A stretch of DNA of 32,832 nucleotides, from positions 1 to 32,832 of the forward strand of contig CAYXVU010000045.1 in assembly GCA_964468725.1 (NCBI GenBank). Direction: 5' to 3'. The position numbers and the translations under genes were made by a program. Each line of letters starts with the position of its first letter. Position 1 is the stretch's first letter. This document shows, one piece after another, positions 24,301 through 32,232 of the stretch. Below the pieces are notes generated by a model, which ran no database searches, was not told the DNA's origin, and saw only the letters and a list, made by a program, of their open reading frames with translations. This DNA is from CAYXVU01 sp964468725. Lineage in GTDB: Bacteria > Acidobacteriota > Blastocatellia > UBA7656.

Positions 24301-25190
24301 TTGGTCGAGATGCCGGTGTAGGCGGGAAAGTCCAACACCAGATCAATCTGTTTGACATAAGGCAAATCGGCCACGTCGAGCGCATATTCGGGCGAACGCG
24401 TGCCGTCGGCTTCGACATAGTAGGTAATCGAATCTTGTATGTTGAAGATGACGAATTGGAACTCGTTTTGATTCTTTGCTGGCTCCATCACCGAGGCGAC
24501 CCAGTTTTCGGTTCCAAGTTTGCGCATGAAGACCTGCGCCGTCTGTGCGTTGAAACCGTTGAGCGTCGCTTTGATCTTTTGATCCGAGCCGCGTGGCGCG
24601 CGCGCTGTACCAGGCGTGACGGCAATATACATCGCGTTGGCCATCGCGTCGCCGCCAATATTGGAATAGAGCGAAGTCAATTTGCCCGACACCGGCGCGA
24701 AGGTGAACAGCAAAGCGAGTCCAAGCAAAAGCGCCATTGCGCCTGCGCCATAGGCATAGGCCGGTCGCGGATTGACGATAGTTTTGATCTCTGCGGTTGC
24801 GGTGCGCTCGCGTGTGTCGTTGATGAGGCGTTCAACAATGACCGGCGAAGCGTCGCGGGTGGCGTCGGCAAACTCAACAGCCGTCACCAAACGATCTTGC
24901 AAGCCGCTCTTCTCTTCAATCAGCCGCGCGATACGCGAATCGGCGATGGGGGCGCGCAACGGACGAACAATAAAAAACCAAGCCGCCAGACTGGTCAGGA
25001 GCAAGGGTAGCAACCGCAGCAGAAAGACGATGGCCGTGCGGTTCCAACTCGCCGCCGCATAGGAAGCGGCGATGAAGGAGACAATGGCAACGGCGAGCGT
25101 GATGACGACGCCTTTGAGAGCGACGCGCGTTTTGATGTGGCTGCGGACTCGCGCGATGAGATCGTTGAGACTGCTGTGCGGATGATCCAT
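21360..25190 (-). CDS. Very long DUF4175-like membrane protein with Gln-rich repeats
   Basis: A 1276-residue protein. Two or three membrane helices occupy about residues 24-70 and 148-168. A large extracytoplasmic beta region follows (about 180-500), with Ig-like motifs such as DNPPVVTLDKPG and DDYGVVALEFYYSVN. From about 515 it becomes helical and Gln-rich, with coiled-coil segments (KRLQELARRQQQQLEQRM). Residues about 964-1140 are almost only Gln, Gly, Asn, Ser and Arg. A short helical C-terminus ends at SRSPDTPRP. This architecture matches DUF4175-type proteins found next to BatA/VWA genes in Acidobacteria and relatives. The gene upstream (146 nt away) is such a BatA/VWA gene, so an aerotolerance-type envelope complex is likely. 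The role of the repeats is unknown. Confidence 0.85.
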   Translation of the reverse strand: MDHPHSSLNDLIARVRSHIKTRVALKGVVITLAVAIVSFIAASYAAASWNRTAIVFLLRLLPLLLTSLAAWFFIVRPLRAPIADSRIARLIEEKSGLQDRLVTAVEFADATRDASPVIVERLINDTRERTATAEIKTIVNPRPAYAYGAGAMALLLGLALLFTFAPVSGKLTSLYSNIGGDAMANAMYIAVTPGTARAPRGSDQKIKATLNGFNAQTAQVFMRKLGTENWVASVMEPAKNQNEFQFVIFNIQDSITYYVEADGTRSPEYALDVADLPYVKQIDLVLDFPAYTGISTKKIENGAEITALKGTTVTVIAHLSMKAKAARIVLSDGTKIEMAANPEHADNQFTGAFTIKQNGTYRIEVTSEDGERYNGSNEYDIVMLEDNPPVVTLDKPGRDMKVTSIQEIFTQARAEDDYGVVALEFYYSVNGGEEKKVQLQDLKRDAPKTLSGSHTFFLEELGLQPGDFVSYYAKARDNGSGGEATSDIYFMEVRPFDREFRQAQQQGGGGGGEESSNALTRRQREIIAATFRVQRDEKTYATEEKEENFNTVTLSQEKLKADTETLAERIRRRLGGQMEGQSDFAKIVEHLTQAAKEMEAATNELKARKSKEAMSPEQRALQQLLRAEAVFRDVQIARGQGDGGGGQQEQDLADLFELQLDKMKNQYETLKQGQQQQQNQQQDELAKRLQELARRQQQQLEQRMRAQQQQQGGGGGGSQRQQQEMIEEAKRMARELEKLARDRRDPKLAEAAQQMQRAAEEMQRAQSSASSSSSSNSSEATAQSLRAIERMEQARRSLDNSRSSGNQQSLQNLRQRAEEAKKRQEEIARKVDDLVRSGQGASEEQKQQLAESKETLAENLSGLERDIEQTARGMGQERQPSSDKLREAVNSLRRNRVTDKIQQSNQMLRNGWFDQARERERIIQNNIDDVVKNLQAAEGAPMNRNQGDALADALNRAREITDNLESLRRRGESQQGDNQNGQQPNQSGQQNGQQGQPQNQNGQRGQSGQQQNSQANGQQSGQQGQPQNRPGQQAGQKPNQQGQRSQSGQRGQQGQQQGGQQGRQGQRSQSGQQGQQSQSGQQGQQGQESGQQQGGQGGQQSSGQQQNGQQQGGQRGQQPGGQSSQQGQQQGGQQGQQGQTSNNPTMNPSATGGGPPRGSDRQIESELRQRIGELEELRRQLGRDPELARDLNQALEQLRKINPNAFSDPAQLALLKNEVIEPLRQLELNLARKLQARLGNNGVGSLSDGDAPDRYRKVIEDYYRRLSSRSPDTPRP
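21771..22290 (-). repeat. Degenerate Gln/Gly/Asn/Ser repeat array inside coding sequence
   Basis: About 520 nt of degenerate short repeats, built mainly from CAG/CAA (Gln), GGT/GGC (Gly), AAC and TCC codons. They encode units such as GQQGQ, NGQQ and QSGQ at residues about 964-1140 of the DUF4175-like protein. The repeats vary in order and synonymous codons, so they are not a fresh expansion. They also create long spurious open frames on both strands, which I have ignored. Confidence 0.8.
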
Positions 25191-25336
25191 GCTTCAACCT
25201 CTCTGACGCTGACGGTATCCACTGACTGGTTCTGAGTATAGAGGGTCGTCACCCGGATGGCGACCCCTTTCTTTATCGAACGAACTTTTCACAACTCTTT
25301 TGCAACTCAACAGCGCGAACGGCGGAATCCGACTCT

Positions 25337-27370
25337 TTAGCCAATCAGTTTGGGCACGCGGATGCGGCGCGCCATCACCGCTTCGACGACAAAGAGCAGC
25401 AACGCGACAATCAGCAACGGCAGCCACAAGCGTTGGCGAGATTCGGCGTCTTCTTCGCCCAGTCGCGGCAGCACGGCGTCTGCACTTGGTTCGACATTCT
25501 CCGGCGACAGGCTGCTCAAAAACTCTTCCAAGTTGAGCTTTGCCAAATCCGACTCGCGGGTGTCCAGATTCACCGCCACATATTCATCGCGATCACGGTA
25601 ACGCAAGCGATAAAAGCCCGGTTCGCTTGCTTGCACAGACAATTCGCCGGTCGAACTTTCGCGCCCTTCCAACCGACCGCCACTCGGACTATCAATCGCG
25701 GGCAGCGACTTGTCTGCATCCGGCGGCGCGATAATGCTCTGTCCGACCAAATAACGATGATCCCCTGCGCGCCCGCCGAGATACTCCAACATCTGCCGCA
25801 CCAGTGGCAAAAACATCGGCGTCAGCGGCAAATCATTCCAGGCCGTATCGAAGGTCGTCGTGACTAATAAAACTTTGCCGCGTCCGTATGTGCCTTCGAT
25901 CAGAACTGGCGTGCCATCATCGAGCGCGGCAATCGTCTGAGCGCCGTCTTTGGGAACCGCGCGGTGATAACCGTAGAGGCGGGTTGAGGCGAGTCGTCCG
26001 CCGCTCGCAAAGACGCTAAAGATCGGATGATCGGCTTTGATCTGACTCATCAGCGTGTAGCTCCGCGATTGCACTGCTTCCCCAACTGAAGCGGGCGCAA
26101 GCTCGCCAAAGGCTTGATTGAAGTCCGCCGCATCGGTGTGCCGACCGGCAACCAATACGATGCCGCCGCCGCGTTCGACATAACTTTTGATGGCTGTTGC
26201 AAGCGCCTCGCTGATGCGCTCCGAGTCATTGACGATGATGCGTTCGTAGGTATCGAGTTCGGTCGGGTTGACGCTGCCCGCGCTCTTCGTAGTCAGTGCG
26301 AACTGACTGTTCTCGCCCGCATTCAAGGCTTGTTGCAAAAAGAACGATTCGCTACGCCCGCGCGTCGCCGTGTCAATCGCTAGGGTGCGCGTCTGATTCT
26401 TGCGGTGAATGGTGAAGTAATATTTGTTATCGAGCGGGAAGCTGTCGCCGGAGATTTCGACGGTGGCGCGGTTCGAACCTTCTTGCACGTTGAAGCCGAC
26501 GAAGTCAACGGTTTGGGTAACCGTTGGGTCAAGCTCAACATCGCGGCGTTCGACGGTCAGTTCGTTGAGTTTCAAATCCACTGCGGTTTCGCTGCCCGCG
26601 TCCGCGCTGAAGTTGGCGATATTGGAGGTCACTTTGCCGGGATACTTCAAGGCATAGATAAAGGGTTCGGCTTTGACCTGCGAGACAGCGACGTTTTTGC
26701 GCTCGCTATCGGCGACATCACGGACGAGCAATTCGACCTCTTTCGGTAATTTCACAGACGTGCCGTAGCGATTCCACCCGGCGGATTGAAAGTCCGAGAT
26801 TAAGTAGATGCGACGCGCGCCGGTACTAGCCTCTTTAAGCATGGCGTCAGCGGCCTGAATGGCTTGCAAATAATCGGTGGCCGCAAGCCCCGCTTGCAAT
26901 TGCTCGACAGCGGCCAGCGCCGCAGCGCGGTCGGGTTTGAGCGGGGTGCGAATTTCGTAGCTTTGATCGAAAGAGACAACGGCGATCTGTTCTTGCGGCG
27001 TCGCCCCGTTGATCAAATCGCGGGCTACGGTCTTGGCGCGCTCGAAGACGCCGGGGTAGCGCATGCTGTAGGACGCATCCACCAAAATCACACTGCTGGC
27101 TTGTCCGGCACTGGCGGCGAGTGGGTTCTTATCGGTGAAGTAGGGTCGCGAAAAAGCCAACGAGAGCAGCAGTATGGCTGCGCAGCGCATCAGTAAGAGC
27201 AAAAGGTTGCGGAGCGTGCGCCGCCGAATCGTCTTCTGTTCAATGCGGCGCAGAAACATCAGCGAGGCGAAGGGCACGCGCGTCGCCTGCGTGCGCCGCA
27301 CCAGATGGACAAGAATCGGCACTGCCGCCGCCAACGCTCCAAGGAGAAAGAAAGGATTGAGAAATGCCAT
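25337..27370 (-). CDS. BatA/VWA domain membrane protein
   Basis: A 677-residue protein. The N-terminus MAFLNPFFLLGALAAAVPIL is the hallmark of the BatA (aerotolerance regulator) domain, with helices at about 5-22 and 55-73. A von Willebrand factor A domain follows at about 93-250, with the metal-ion-dependent adhesion motif D98-x-S100-x-S102 (VDASYSM). The middle contains a flavodoxin-like or GATase-like segment (YVERGGGIVLVAGRH). A C-terminal helix (LWLPLLIVALLLFVVEAVMA) anchors the end. The usual MoxR ATPase and DUF58 genes are not upstream in this window; instead a nucleotidyltransferase gene precedes it. It probably works with the downstream DUF4175-like protein in an envelope stress or protein-assembly complex. 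The ribosome-binding site is weak. Confidence 0.9.
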   Translation of the reverse strand: MAFLNPFFLLGALAAAVPILVHLVRRTQATRVPFASLMFLRRIEQKTIRRRTLRNLLLLLMRCAAILLLSLAFSRPYFTDKNPLAASAGQASSVILVDASYSMRYPGVFERAKTVARDLINGATPQEQIAVVSFDQSYEIRTPLKPDRAAALAAVEQLQAGLAATDYLQAIQAADAMLKEASTGARRIYLISDFQSAGWNRYGTSVKLPKEVELLVRDVADSERKNVAVSQVKAEPFIYALKYPGKVTSNIANFSADAGSETAVDLKLNELTVERRDVELDPTVTQTVDFVGFNVQEGSNRATVEISGDSFPLDNKYYFTIHRKNQTRTLAIDTATRGRSESFFLQQALNAGENSQFALTTKSAGSVNPTELDTYERIIVNDSERISEALATAIKSYVERGGGIVLVAGRHTDAADFNQAFGELAPASVGEAVQSRSYTLMSQIKADHPIFSVFASGGRLASTRLYGYHRAVPKDGAQTIAALDDGTPVLIEGTYGRGKVLLVTTTFDTAWNDLPLTPMFLPLVRQMLEYLGGRAGDHRYLVGQSIIAPPDADKSLPAIDSPSGGRLEGRESSTGELSVQASEPGFYRLRYRDRDEYVAVNLDTRESDLAKLNLEEFLSSLSPENVEPSADAVLPRLGEEDAESRQRLWLPLLIVALLLFVVEAVMARRIRVPKLIG

Positions 27371-27426
27371 AGACTATTTCTTTGGATGATGGAGTCGTCG
27401 GATGATGACCCTTTCGTCGCCCCATC

Positions 27427-27999
27427 TCAACTCTGCATCAACAGACGCTCTAACAAATCCGCAACGCCTAACTCGTGCGCCCACTTTTTCAGGTACCTAA
27501 CGTCAAGCTTTTCGGCTTGCATTCTCACAACGCCACGCACGTCCTGCCATTGCTGATCAGACACCTCATTGCCTTTGCGATACCAAACCAATTTGGCAAG
27601 GATCGTGTCTTCTGCCGTTGCCACATACACGGCTTCGCGCGCCCGGTCGCCGATAGTTGCTAATTTTCGTCGTTCCAGTTGGACCTCTTCAAACCGACCT
27701 CGCACCGGAAAGAAATCAATCTTAAACATGGTATTGAGGTGAATAATGTTGAAATGTTGTTTGGCAGCTACCGCTCGACTGATCGCTTGATCGTCCGCAT
27801 AAAATTCGACTTGCAACCGCTCAACAAACTCTTTGACTTGAGGAGGCCGAAGGCTGGCGAGTAAATCAATATCTCTTGTTGATCGAGATATTCCATGCGC
27901 TGAACTCGCATAAGAGCCGCCAACTAAATACGGAATGCCCATATCGTTGAGGAGATCAACGACCAAAAACATCACCTCCAATTGGTCAATCTCTTCCAT
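27427..27999 (-). CDS. Nucleotidyltransferase-fold protein (MNT/AbiEii-like)
   Basis: A 190-residue protein with the minimal nucleotidyltransferase signature GGSYASSAHGISRSTRDIDL at about 27-46: Gly-Gly-Ser, then Asp43-x-Asp45, the metal-binding aspartates. Later, AEDTILAKLVWYRKG (about 149-163) contains the lysine typical of the AbiEii-like group. Such proteins modify RNA, proteins or small molecules and are often toxins or defence enzymes. I place the start at ATG 27999, 12 nt after the stop of the 84-residue partner gene; a GTG at 28026 overlapping that gene is possible. The two adjacent genes look like a two-gene module. The target is unknown. Confidence 0.85.
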   Translation of the reverse strand: MEEIDQLEVMFLVVDLLNDMGIPYLVGGSYASSAHGISRSTRDIDLLASLRPPQVKEFVERLQVEFYADDQAISRAVAAKQHFNIIHLNTMFKIDFFPVRGRFEEVQLERRKLATIGDRAREAVYVATAEDTILAKLVWYRKGNEVSDQQWQDVRGVVRMQAEKLDVRYLKKWAHELGVADLLERLLMQS

Positions 28000-28010
28000 T
28001 GGCAATCTAC

Positions 28011-28265
28011 TTATTCCGTCTCCCACCCATACACTTTTTTTACAGTCTCCGGATCCAATACGAGCACAGCAAAGCGTCTGCGCAATTCCTCCTCGGAAGC
28101 TTCCGGGTAGCGCAGTCGGAGACCTGCCCTTGCGAACGCGCGGGTCATTTTTGTTGCTTCCGCCACTTGCCGGAATTTTTTTCCAATTGGAGTGGCACGA
28201 GCAAGCTCAATAAGTATCTGCTCGGTCTCTTCGTCCGTGTCGGCAAACAACGGTTCTCTTGCCAT
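28011..28265 (-). CDS. Small helical partner of the nucleotidyltransferase
   Basis: An 84-residue, mostly helical, Arg/Glu-rich protein. It begins 2 nt after the stop of the M16 peptidase gene and ends 12 nt before the nucleotidyltransferase start. The segment ARAGLRLRYPEASEEELRRR is characteristic of small proteins encoded beside such nucleotidyltransferases in Acidobacteria, Cyanobacteria and others, as far as I recall. A role as antitoxin or activity partner is inferred from position only. There is no named domain. Confidence 0.7.
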   Translation of the reverse strand: MAREPLFADTDEETEQILIELARATPIGKKFRQVAEATKMTRAFARAGLRLRYPEASEEELRRRFAVLVLDPETVKKVYGWETE

Positions 28266-28267
28266 CG

Positions 28268-29671
28268 CTAAAACCCCGGCTGGCCGATCTGCTTGTTATC
28301 CAACTTGGACGCATACTTTTTGGCGACCGGTTGAATCTCTTCGGCTTTGCCAATCAATACGAAGACCAAATTGTCGAGCGGGAAGTACTGCTTGATGATG
28401 CGGCTGGCATCGGCAAGCGTCATGGCGTCAATCTTCGCGTAATAGGTATTGATCGTATTTTGATCGAGGCCGTAAAACTCTAATTCGGCGATCAGTTGCG
28501 CCAGTTGATCGGAGGTCTCGATGTCGGGTGGAAATTGCCCTTTGATGTAGGTCTTCGCCGATTTCAATTGCGCTTCGGTGATGCCTTTTTCGTGCAGTTG
28601 CTTGAGCAGATCGAGCGCGATGTCTATCGCTTGCTCAGTCGTTTGGTTCGGCGTGTAGGTGGAGATGGCGAAGGGGCCGGGCGCTTTGCGCTCGCTAAAA
28701 TTCGACCGCGCACCATAGGTCAATCCCTTATTGATGCGAAGCTCCGAGTTAAGCATCGAGGTAAAGCGACCGCCAAACAGGGTATTGATGACTTCGACAT
28801 ACACGCGATCCGGGTTGGTGCGTTGGATGCCGAGGTTGCCGATTTGAAAGAAGGTCTGCGTCGAATCCGGCTTATCAACTAAGAGCAGTTTTTTGCCTTG
28901 AAAAGCCGTCGGCGTCGGCAGGTTGATTGTGGGAACCGTCTTGGCAGACCAACCGCCGAATCGTTCCGTCAAGGTGCGCTCCATCTCCGCCGCGTTGAAA
29001 TCTCCGGCGACGGCGAGAATGGTATTCGCAGGTGCGTACCACGTTTGGTAAAACTTCACTACATCTTCGCGGGTGATGGCGGCCAACGACTTTTCATCGC
29101 CGCCGGTCGGTCGGCCATAAGGATGCGAGCCATAGAGGTAAGCGGCGAAGTACGACCCGATGACGCCTTGCGCCTGATCTTTGGCAGCCTTGATGCCGTC
29201 AATACGTTGGGCGAGTATCTTCTTGACTTCGTCTTCCGGGAAGACAGGGTTGAGCAAGATATCGGCAAAGAGTTCCAACCCTTTGGTCAGGTCTTTCTTT
29301 ACAAATTCGGCCTCTCCGCCGGTGAAATCGAAGTTCGCGCCGACACCGAGTTGCCCGCCAATGAAATCGAGTTCGGCGGAGAGTTGATCGGCGCTGCGCG
29401 TCTTGGTGCCCTTTCTGAGCAGCGAAGCGGTGAGCAAGGCTACCCCTTCTTTGCCCGCCGGGTCAGCGACAGAACCGGCTTTGATGATGGTATTGAAGCT
29501 GATGATCGGCACTTCGTGTTGTTCCATCAACAGGAGCGTCAAGCCATTTTTGAGCACAACTTTTTTATATGGCGGCAATTTCAAATCGCCATTTTCAACC
29601 GGAGCGGCGAAGGCCAGTGAACCTAACAACAGCAGATTGAGCACCAAAGCGAGTACGCGTTTCTTCATCAT
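28268..29671 (-). CDS. M16 peptidase family protein, catalytically inactive
   Basis: A 467-residue M16B-family protein with a signal peptide (about 1-22). At the place of the zinc-binding HxxEH motif it reads GVALLTASLLRKGT, so all key His/Glu residues are replaced. The rest is normal for the family, including the substrate-binding Arg/Tyr region of the second domain (about 290-330). Inactive and active M16 subunits form heterodimers in mitochondrial processing peptidase and many bacteria. The partner at 29870-31207 has the intact motif. GGAG lies 6 nt before the ATG at 29671; the frame extends 4 codons further to a TTG. It lies 198 nt downstream of the active gene, so co-transcription is likely. 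Confidence 0.92.
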   Translation of the reverse strand: MMKKRVLALVLNLLLLGSLAFAAPVENGDLKLPPYKKVVLKNGLTLLLMEQHEVPIISFNTIIKAGSVADPAGKEGVALLTASLLRKGTKTRSADQLSAELDFIGGQLGVGANFDFTGGEAEFVKKDLTKGLELFADILLNPVFPEDEVKKILAQRIDGIKAAKDQAQGVIGSYFAAYLYGSHPYGRPTGGDEKSLAAITREDVVKFYQTWYAPANTILAVAGDFNAAEMERTLTERFGGWSAKTVPTINLPTPTAFQGKKLLLVDKPDSTQTFFQIGNLGIQRTNPDRVYVEVINTLFGGRFTSMLNSELRINKGLTYGARSNFSERKAPGPFAISTYTPNQTTEQAIDIALDLLKQLHEKGITEAQLKSAKTYIKGQFPPDIETSDQLAQLIAELEFYGLDQNTINTYYAKIDAMTLADASRIIKQYFPLDNLVFVLIGKAEEIQPVAKKYASKLDNKQIGQPGF

Positions 29672-29869
29672 GATTTTCTCCAAAACGGTTGCGAATTTCT
29701 GATGACAAGTTGAAGTTCAACGATGTTGGATCGAAGGTCGAAGGTATCGAACCTGCCTGCGGCACATAGATGATCGGGTCGCCGCCCCCCCTCTCTTTTA
29801 CCTGTGCATCCCTTCATCTGCTCACCCCTTCACCGCTTCACCCTGTCTTTCCTCTCCTCCGTTATCGCT

Positions 29870-31207
29870 CTACCGCTCTCCGGCTTCGGGGATGAGGGTT
29901 GCGACGGTGCGATTCTTGTCGGTGAAGTATTGGCGCGCGACGCGTTGCAAATCCTCTTTCGTCACCTTTCCATAGTCGTCGGCAGCCGTGAAGAGTTTGC
30001 GATAGTCGCCGAAGAAGACCTCATAGCTGCCCAAGAGATTGGCGCGGCTGTTGATCGTGCGCATCTGCTGATAGAAGCCTGCGAGCAAGATGTTCTTCGC
30101 CTTTTCCATCTCTTGATCGCTGACGGCTGCGGACTTCACTTTGTCGAGTTCTTCATAAATTGCTTTCTCAACTTTTTCGGTTGCCACACCGGCTTTCGGT
30201 TGCGAGGTGATCTTAAAGAGCATGGGGTCGAAGCTGAATCCCTTGCCGCCTTGCACGAAGAGGGCAAGTTGATCTTTGTCAACCAAGCGTTGGTACATGC
30301 GCGAGCTTTGTCCCGAAAAGAGGATTGTACTGAGCACCTGCAAAGCGTAGTAATCTGGATGCGATGAAGCCGGGGTATGATAGCCGATCATCACGATGGG
30401 CAGTTGCGCCGGTTTGCGAACAACGACGCGACGTTCGCCGAGTTGTTCCGGCTCCTGCGTGGTAACCTTGGGGGGCGGGTCGTGTGACGGAATCGGCTCG
30501 ATATGCTTTTGCGCGAGCGCGAAAATCTCTTCCGCGCTGACTGCGCCGACAACGACCATTGTGGCATTGCTCGGCGAATAGCCCATCTCAAAGTGACGTT
30601 TGAGATCTGCTAGTTTCCAATTCTCGATATCTACCATCCAGCCGACGACCGGCCACTGATAGGGATGCGCCGTGTAGGCGGTGGCATCGAGTTGCTCATC
30701 CAGCAAGCCGAAGTTGTTATTGTCAACGCTGAGCCGCCGCTCATTGGCAACCACGCCGCGTTCCGATTCAATCACTTTGGGATCGAAACTCAGATATTGA
30801 ATGCGGTCGGCTTCGAGATCGAAGATCAATTCAAGCGAGGTGCGCGGAAACCAATCTTGATAGACCGTCAGGTCGTTGCTCGTATAAGCATTATTGCTGC
30901 CCCCGGCATCTTCCATCGTGCGGTCAAACATGCTGGGGCCATACTTCTTCGCGCCGTTGAACATCATATGCTCAAAGAAGTGTGACAACCCGGTCGTGCC
31001 GGGGCGCTCGTTGCGCGAGCCGACGCGATAAAAGATATAGAGTGCGATGTTAGGAATCGAACGGTCTTCCTGCACCAGAATTTTCATGCCGTTTTTCAAC
31101 GTTGTCGTCCTCACCTCGAAGCTCTGCGCGCGGACAGCGGCAGTCATCAGCACACAGAGCAGCAGAGCGGTGGTGGCGGCGGAGAAGCGTCGGTTGAGTC
31201 TCTTCAT
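29870..31207 (-). CDS. M16 zinc peptidase, active subunit
   Basis: A 445-residue M16B peptidase with a signal peptide (about 1-28). The zinc site is intact: H76-F-F-E79-H80 (GLSHFFEHMMFNG) and Glu156 in VVANERRLS, 76 residues after His80 as expected. It should degrade peptides or process proteins in the periplasm as a heterodimer with the inactive subunit encoded downstream. GAGGGA lies 6 nt before the ATG. About 200 nt separate it from the Uma2 gene, which is divergent. Natural substrates are unknown. Confidence 0.94.
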   Translation of the reverse strand: MKRLNRRFSAATTALLLCVLMTAAVRAQSFEVRTTTLKNGMKILVQEDRSIPNIALYIFYRVGSRNERPGTTGLSHFFEHMMFNGAKKYGPSMFDRTMEDAGGSNNAYTSNDLTVYQDWFPRTSLELIFDLEADRIQYLSFDPKVIESERGVVANERRLSVDNNNFGLLDEQLDATAYTAHPYQWPVVGWMVDIENWKLADLKRHFEMGYSPSNATMVVVGAVSAEEIFALAQKHIEPIPSHDPPPKVTTQEPEQLGERRVVVRKPAQLPIVMIGYHTPASSHPDYYALQVLSTILFSGQSSRMYQRLVDKDQLALFVQGGKGFSFDPMLFKITSQPKAGVATEKVEKAIYEELDKVKSAAVSDQEMEKAKNILLAGFYQQMRTINSRANLLGSYEVFFGDYRKLFTAADDYGKVTKEDLQRVARQYFTDKNRTVATLIPEAGER

Positions 31208-31408
31208 CCAGTCCCTCGCAAATCAATTGATATGGCCGGTTGCGGACAACCAAGCAGGTGAAAAAATCCTAGCCTATGCACACGAGGCGATCAAGCAGGA
31301 TGCCGGTTAGCGACAGGCTTTGCCCCCTCATCTTGTAAAAAAGTGGTAAAATCACTGCGCCAATTTCAAAAGGTTGACAGCAACGCCTTAAAGTCAGGAG
31401 CTAGGCAG

Positions 31409-32044
31409 ATGGTACAAGAGATCAAACCGCCGACCGAAGAGACCTCCCCTCTACCGTCAAAGAAGATGACCTACGAAGAATTCCTCGACTGGGCGGACGA
31501 AGACACGTTCGCCGAGTGGGTGGATGGGGAGGTGATCCTGATGAGTCCGGTATCGCATACACATCAAAGCCTAGCCGATTTTCTCACCGCCCTTTTGCGC
31601 GCGTTCGCAGAGGCCTACGCACTCGGGCTAGTCTTTTCTGCACCGTTTCTGATGAAGACCGGCGCGAGATTGTCTGGACGAGAACCTGACATTCTTTTCC
31701 TCGCTACCGATCATCTTGATCGGCTAAAACCGAACTATCTGGATGGCCCGGCGGACTTGGTGGTGGAGATCATCAGCCCGGAAAGCCGCGCACGGGATCG
31801 CGGCGAAAAATTTTATGAGTATGAACAAGGCGGCGTGCGCGAGTATTGGCTGCTCGACCCCATTCGCAAACAAGCGGAGTTTTATCAACTCGGTGAGGAT
31901 AGCTGTTACCACCTGGTTGCCATCGGCGTAGGCGGCATCTACCGCAGCCGCGTGCTCGAAGGAGTGTGGGTTAAAGTCGAATGGCTATGGCAAGAGCCGC
32001 TGCCCGCTCTGCTCGCCGTTCTCAAAGAGTGGAAACTGATCTAA
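31409..32044 (+). CDS. Uma2 family (DUF820) restriction-endonuclease-like protein
   Basis: A 211-residue protein of the Uma2 family, with a PD-(D/E)xK nuclease fold. The candidate active-site residues are Asp94 in GREPDILF, Glu120 in ADLVVEIISPES and Lys134 in DRGEKFYEYE. YEEFLDWADEDTFAEWVDGE near the N-terminus is also typical. Uma2 genes are very abundant in Cyanobacteria, Chloroflexi and Acidobacteria, and their role is unresolved. AGGAG lies 9 nt before ATG 31409; an upstream GTG at 31343 is less likely. A possible -10 box TAAAAT lies at 31347-31352 without a clear -35. Confidence 0.92.
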   Translation: MVQEIKPPTEETSPLPSKKMTYEEFLDWADEDTFAEWVDGEVILMSPVSHTHQSLADFLTALLRAFAEAYALGLVFSAPFLMKTGARLSGREPDILFLATDHLDRLKPNYLDGPADLVVEIISPESRARDRGEKFYEYEQGGVREYWLLDPIRKQAEFYQLGEDSCYHLVAIGVGGIYRSRVLEGVWVKVEWLWQEPLPALLAVLKEWKLI

Positions 32045-32232
32045 TGACCTGCAACCGGCAGAGCAAGGCCATCTGCTGACACGCATCCAACCCGCCCGCC
32101 GGATTCGTTTGTCAAAGGCCGGGTCAACATTGGCTCAGCAACAGCCAACTCTTCACATCTGCTCCCTGAAGCGCAGGCTTCAGCGTGGCACTCAGCTTGC
32201 TCAATGAGCGATGGATTCGGCAAAGAGCAGTC

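Noticed and set aside
23145..25010. A 621-codon open frame on the plus strand
   Set aside because: It is the antisense shadow of the DUF4175-like gene. It is rich in Phe, His, Arg and Leu in a pattern produced by the opposite frame, with no domain.
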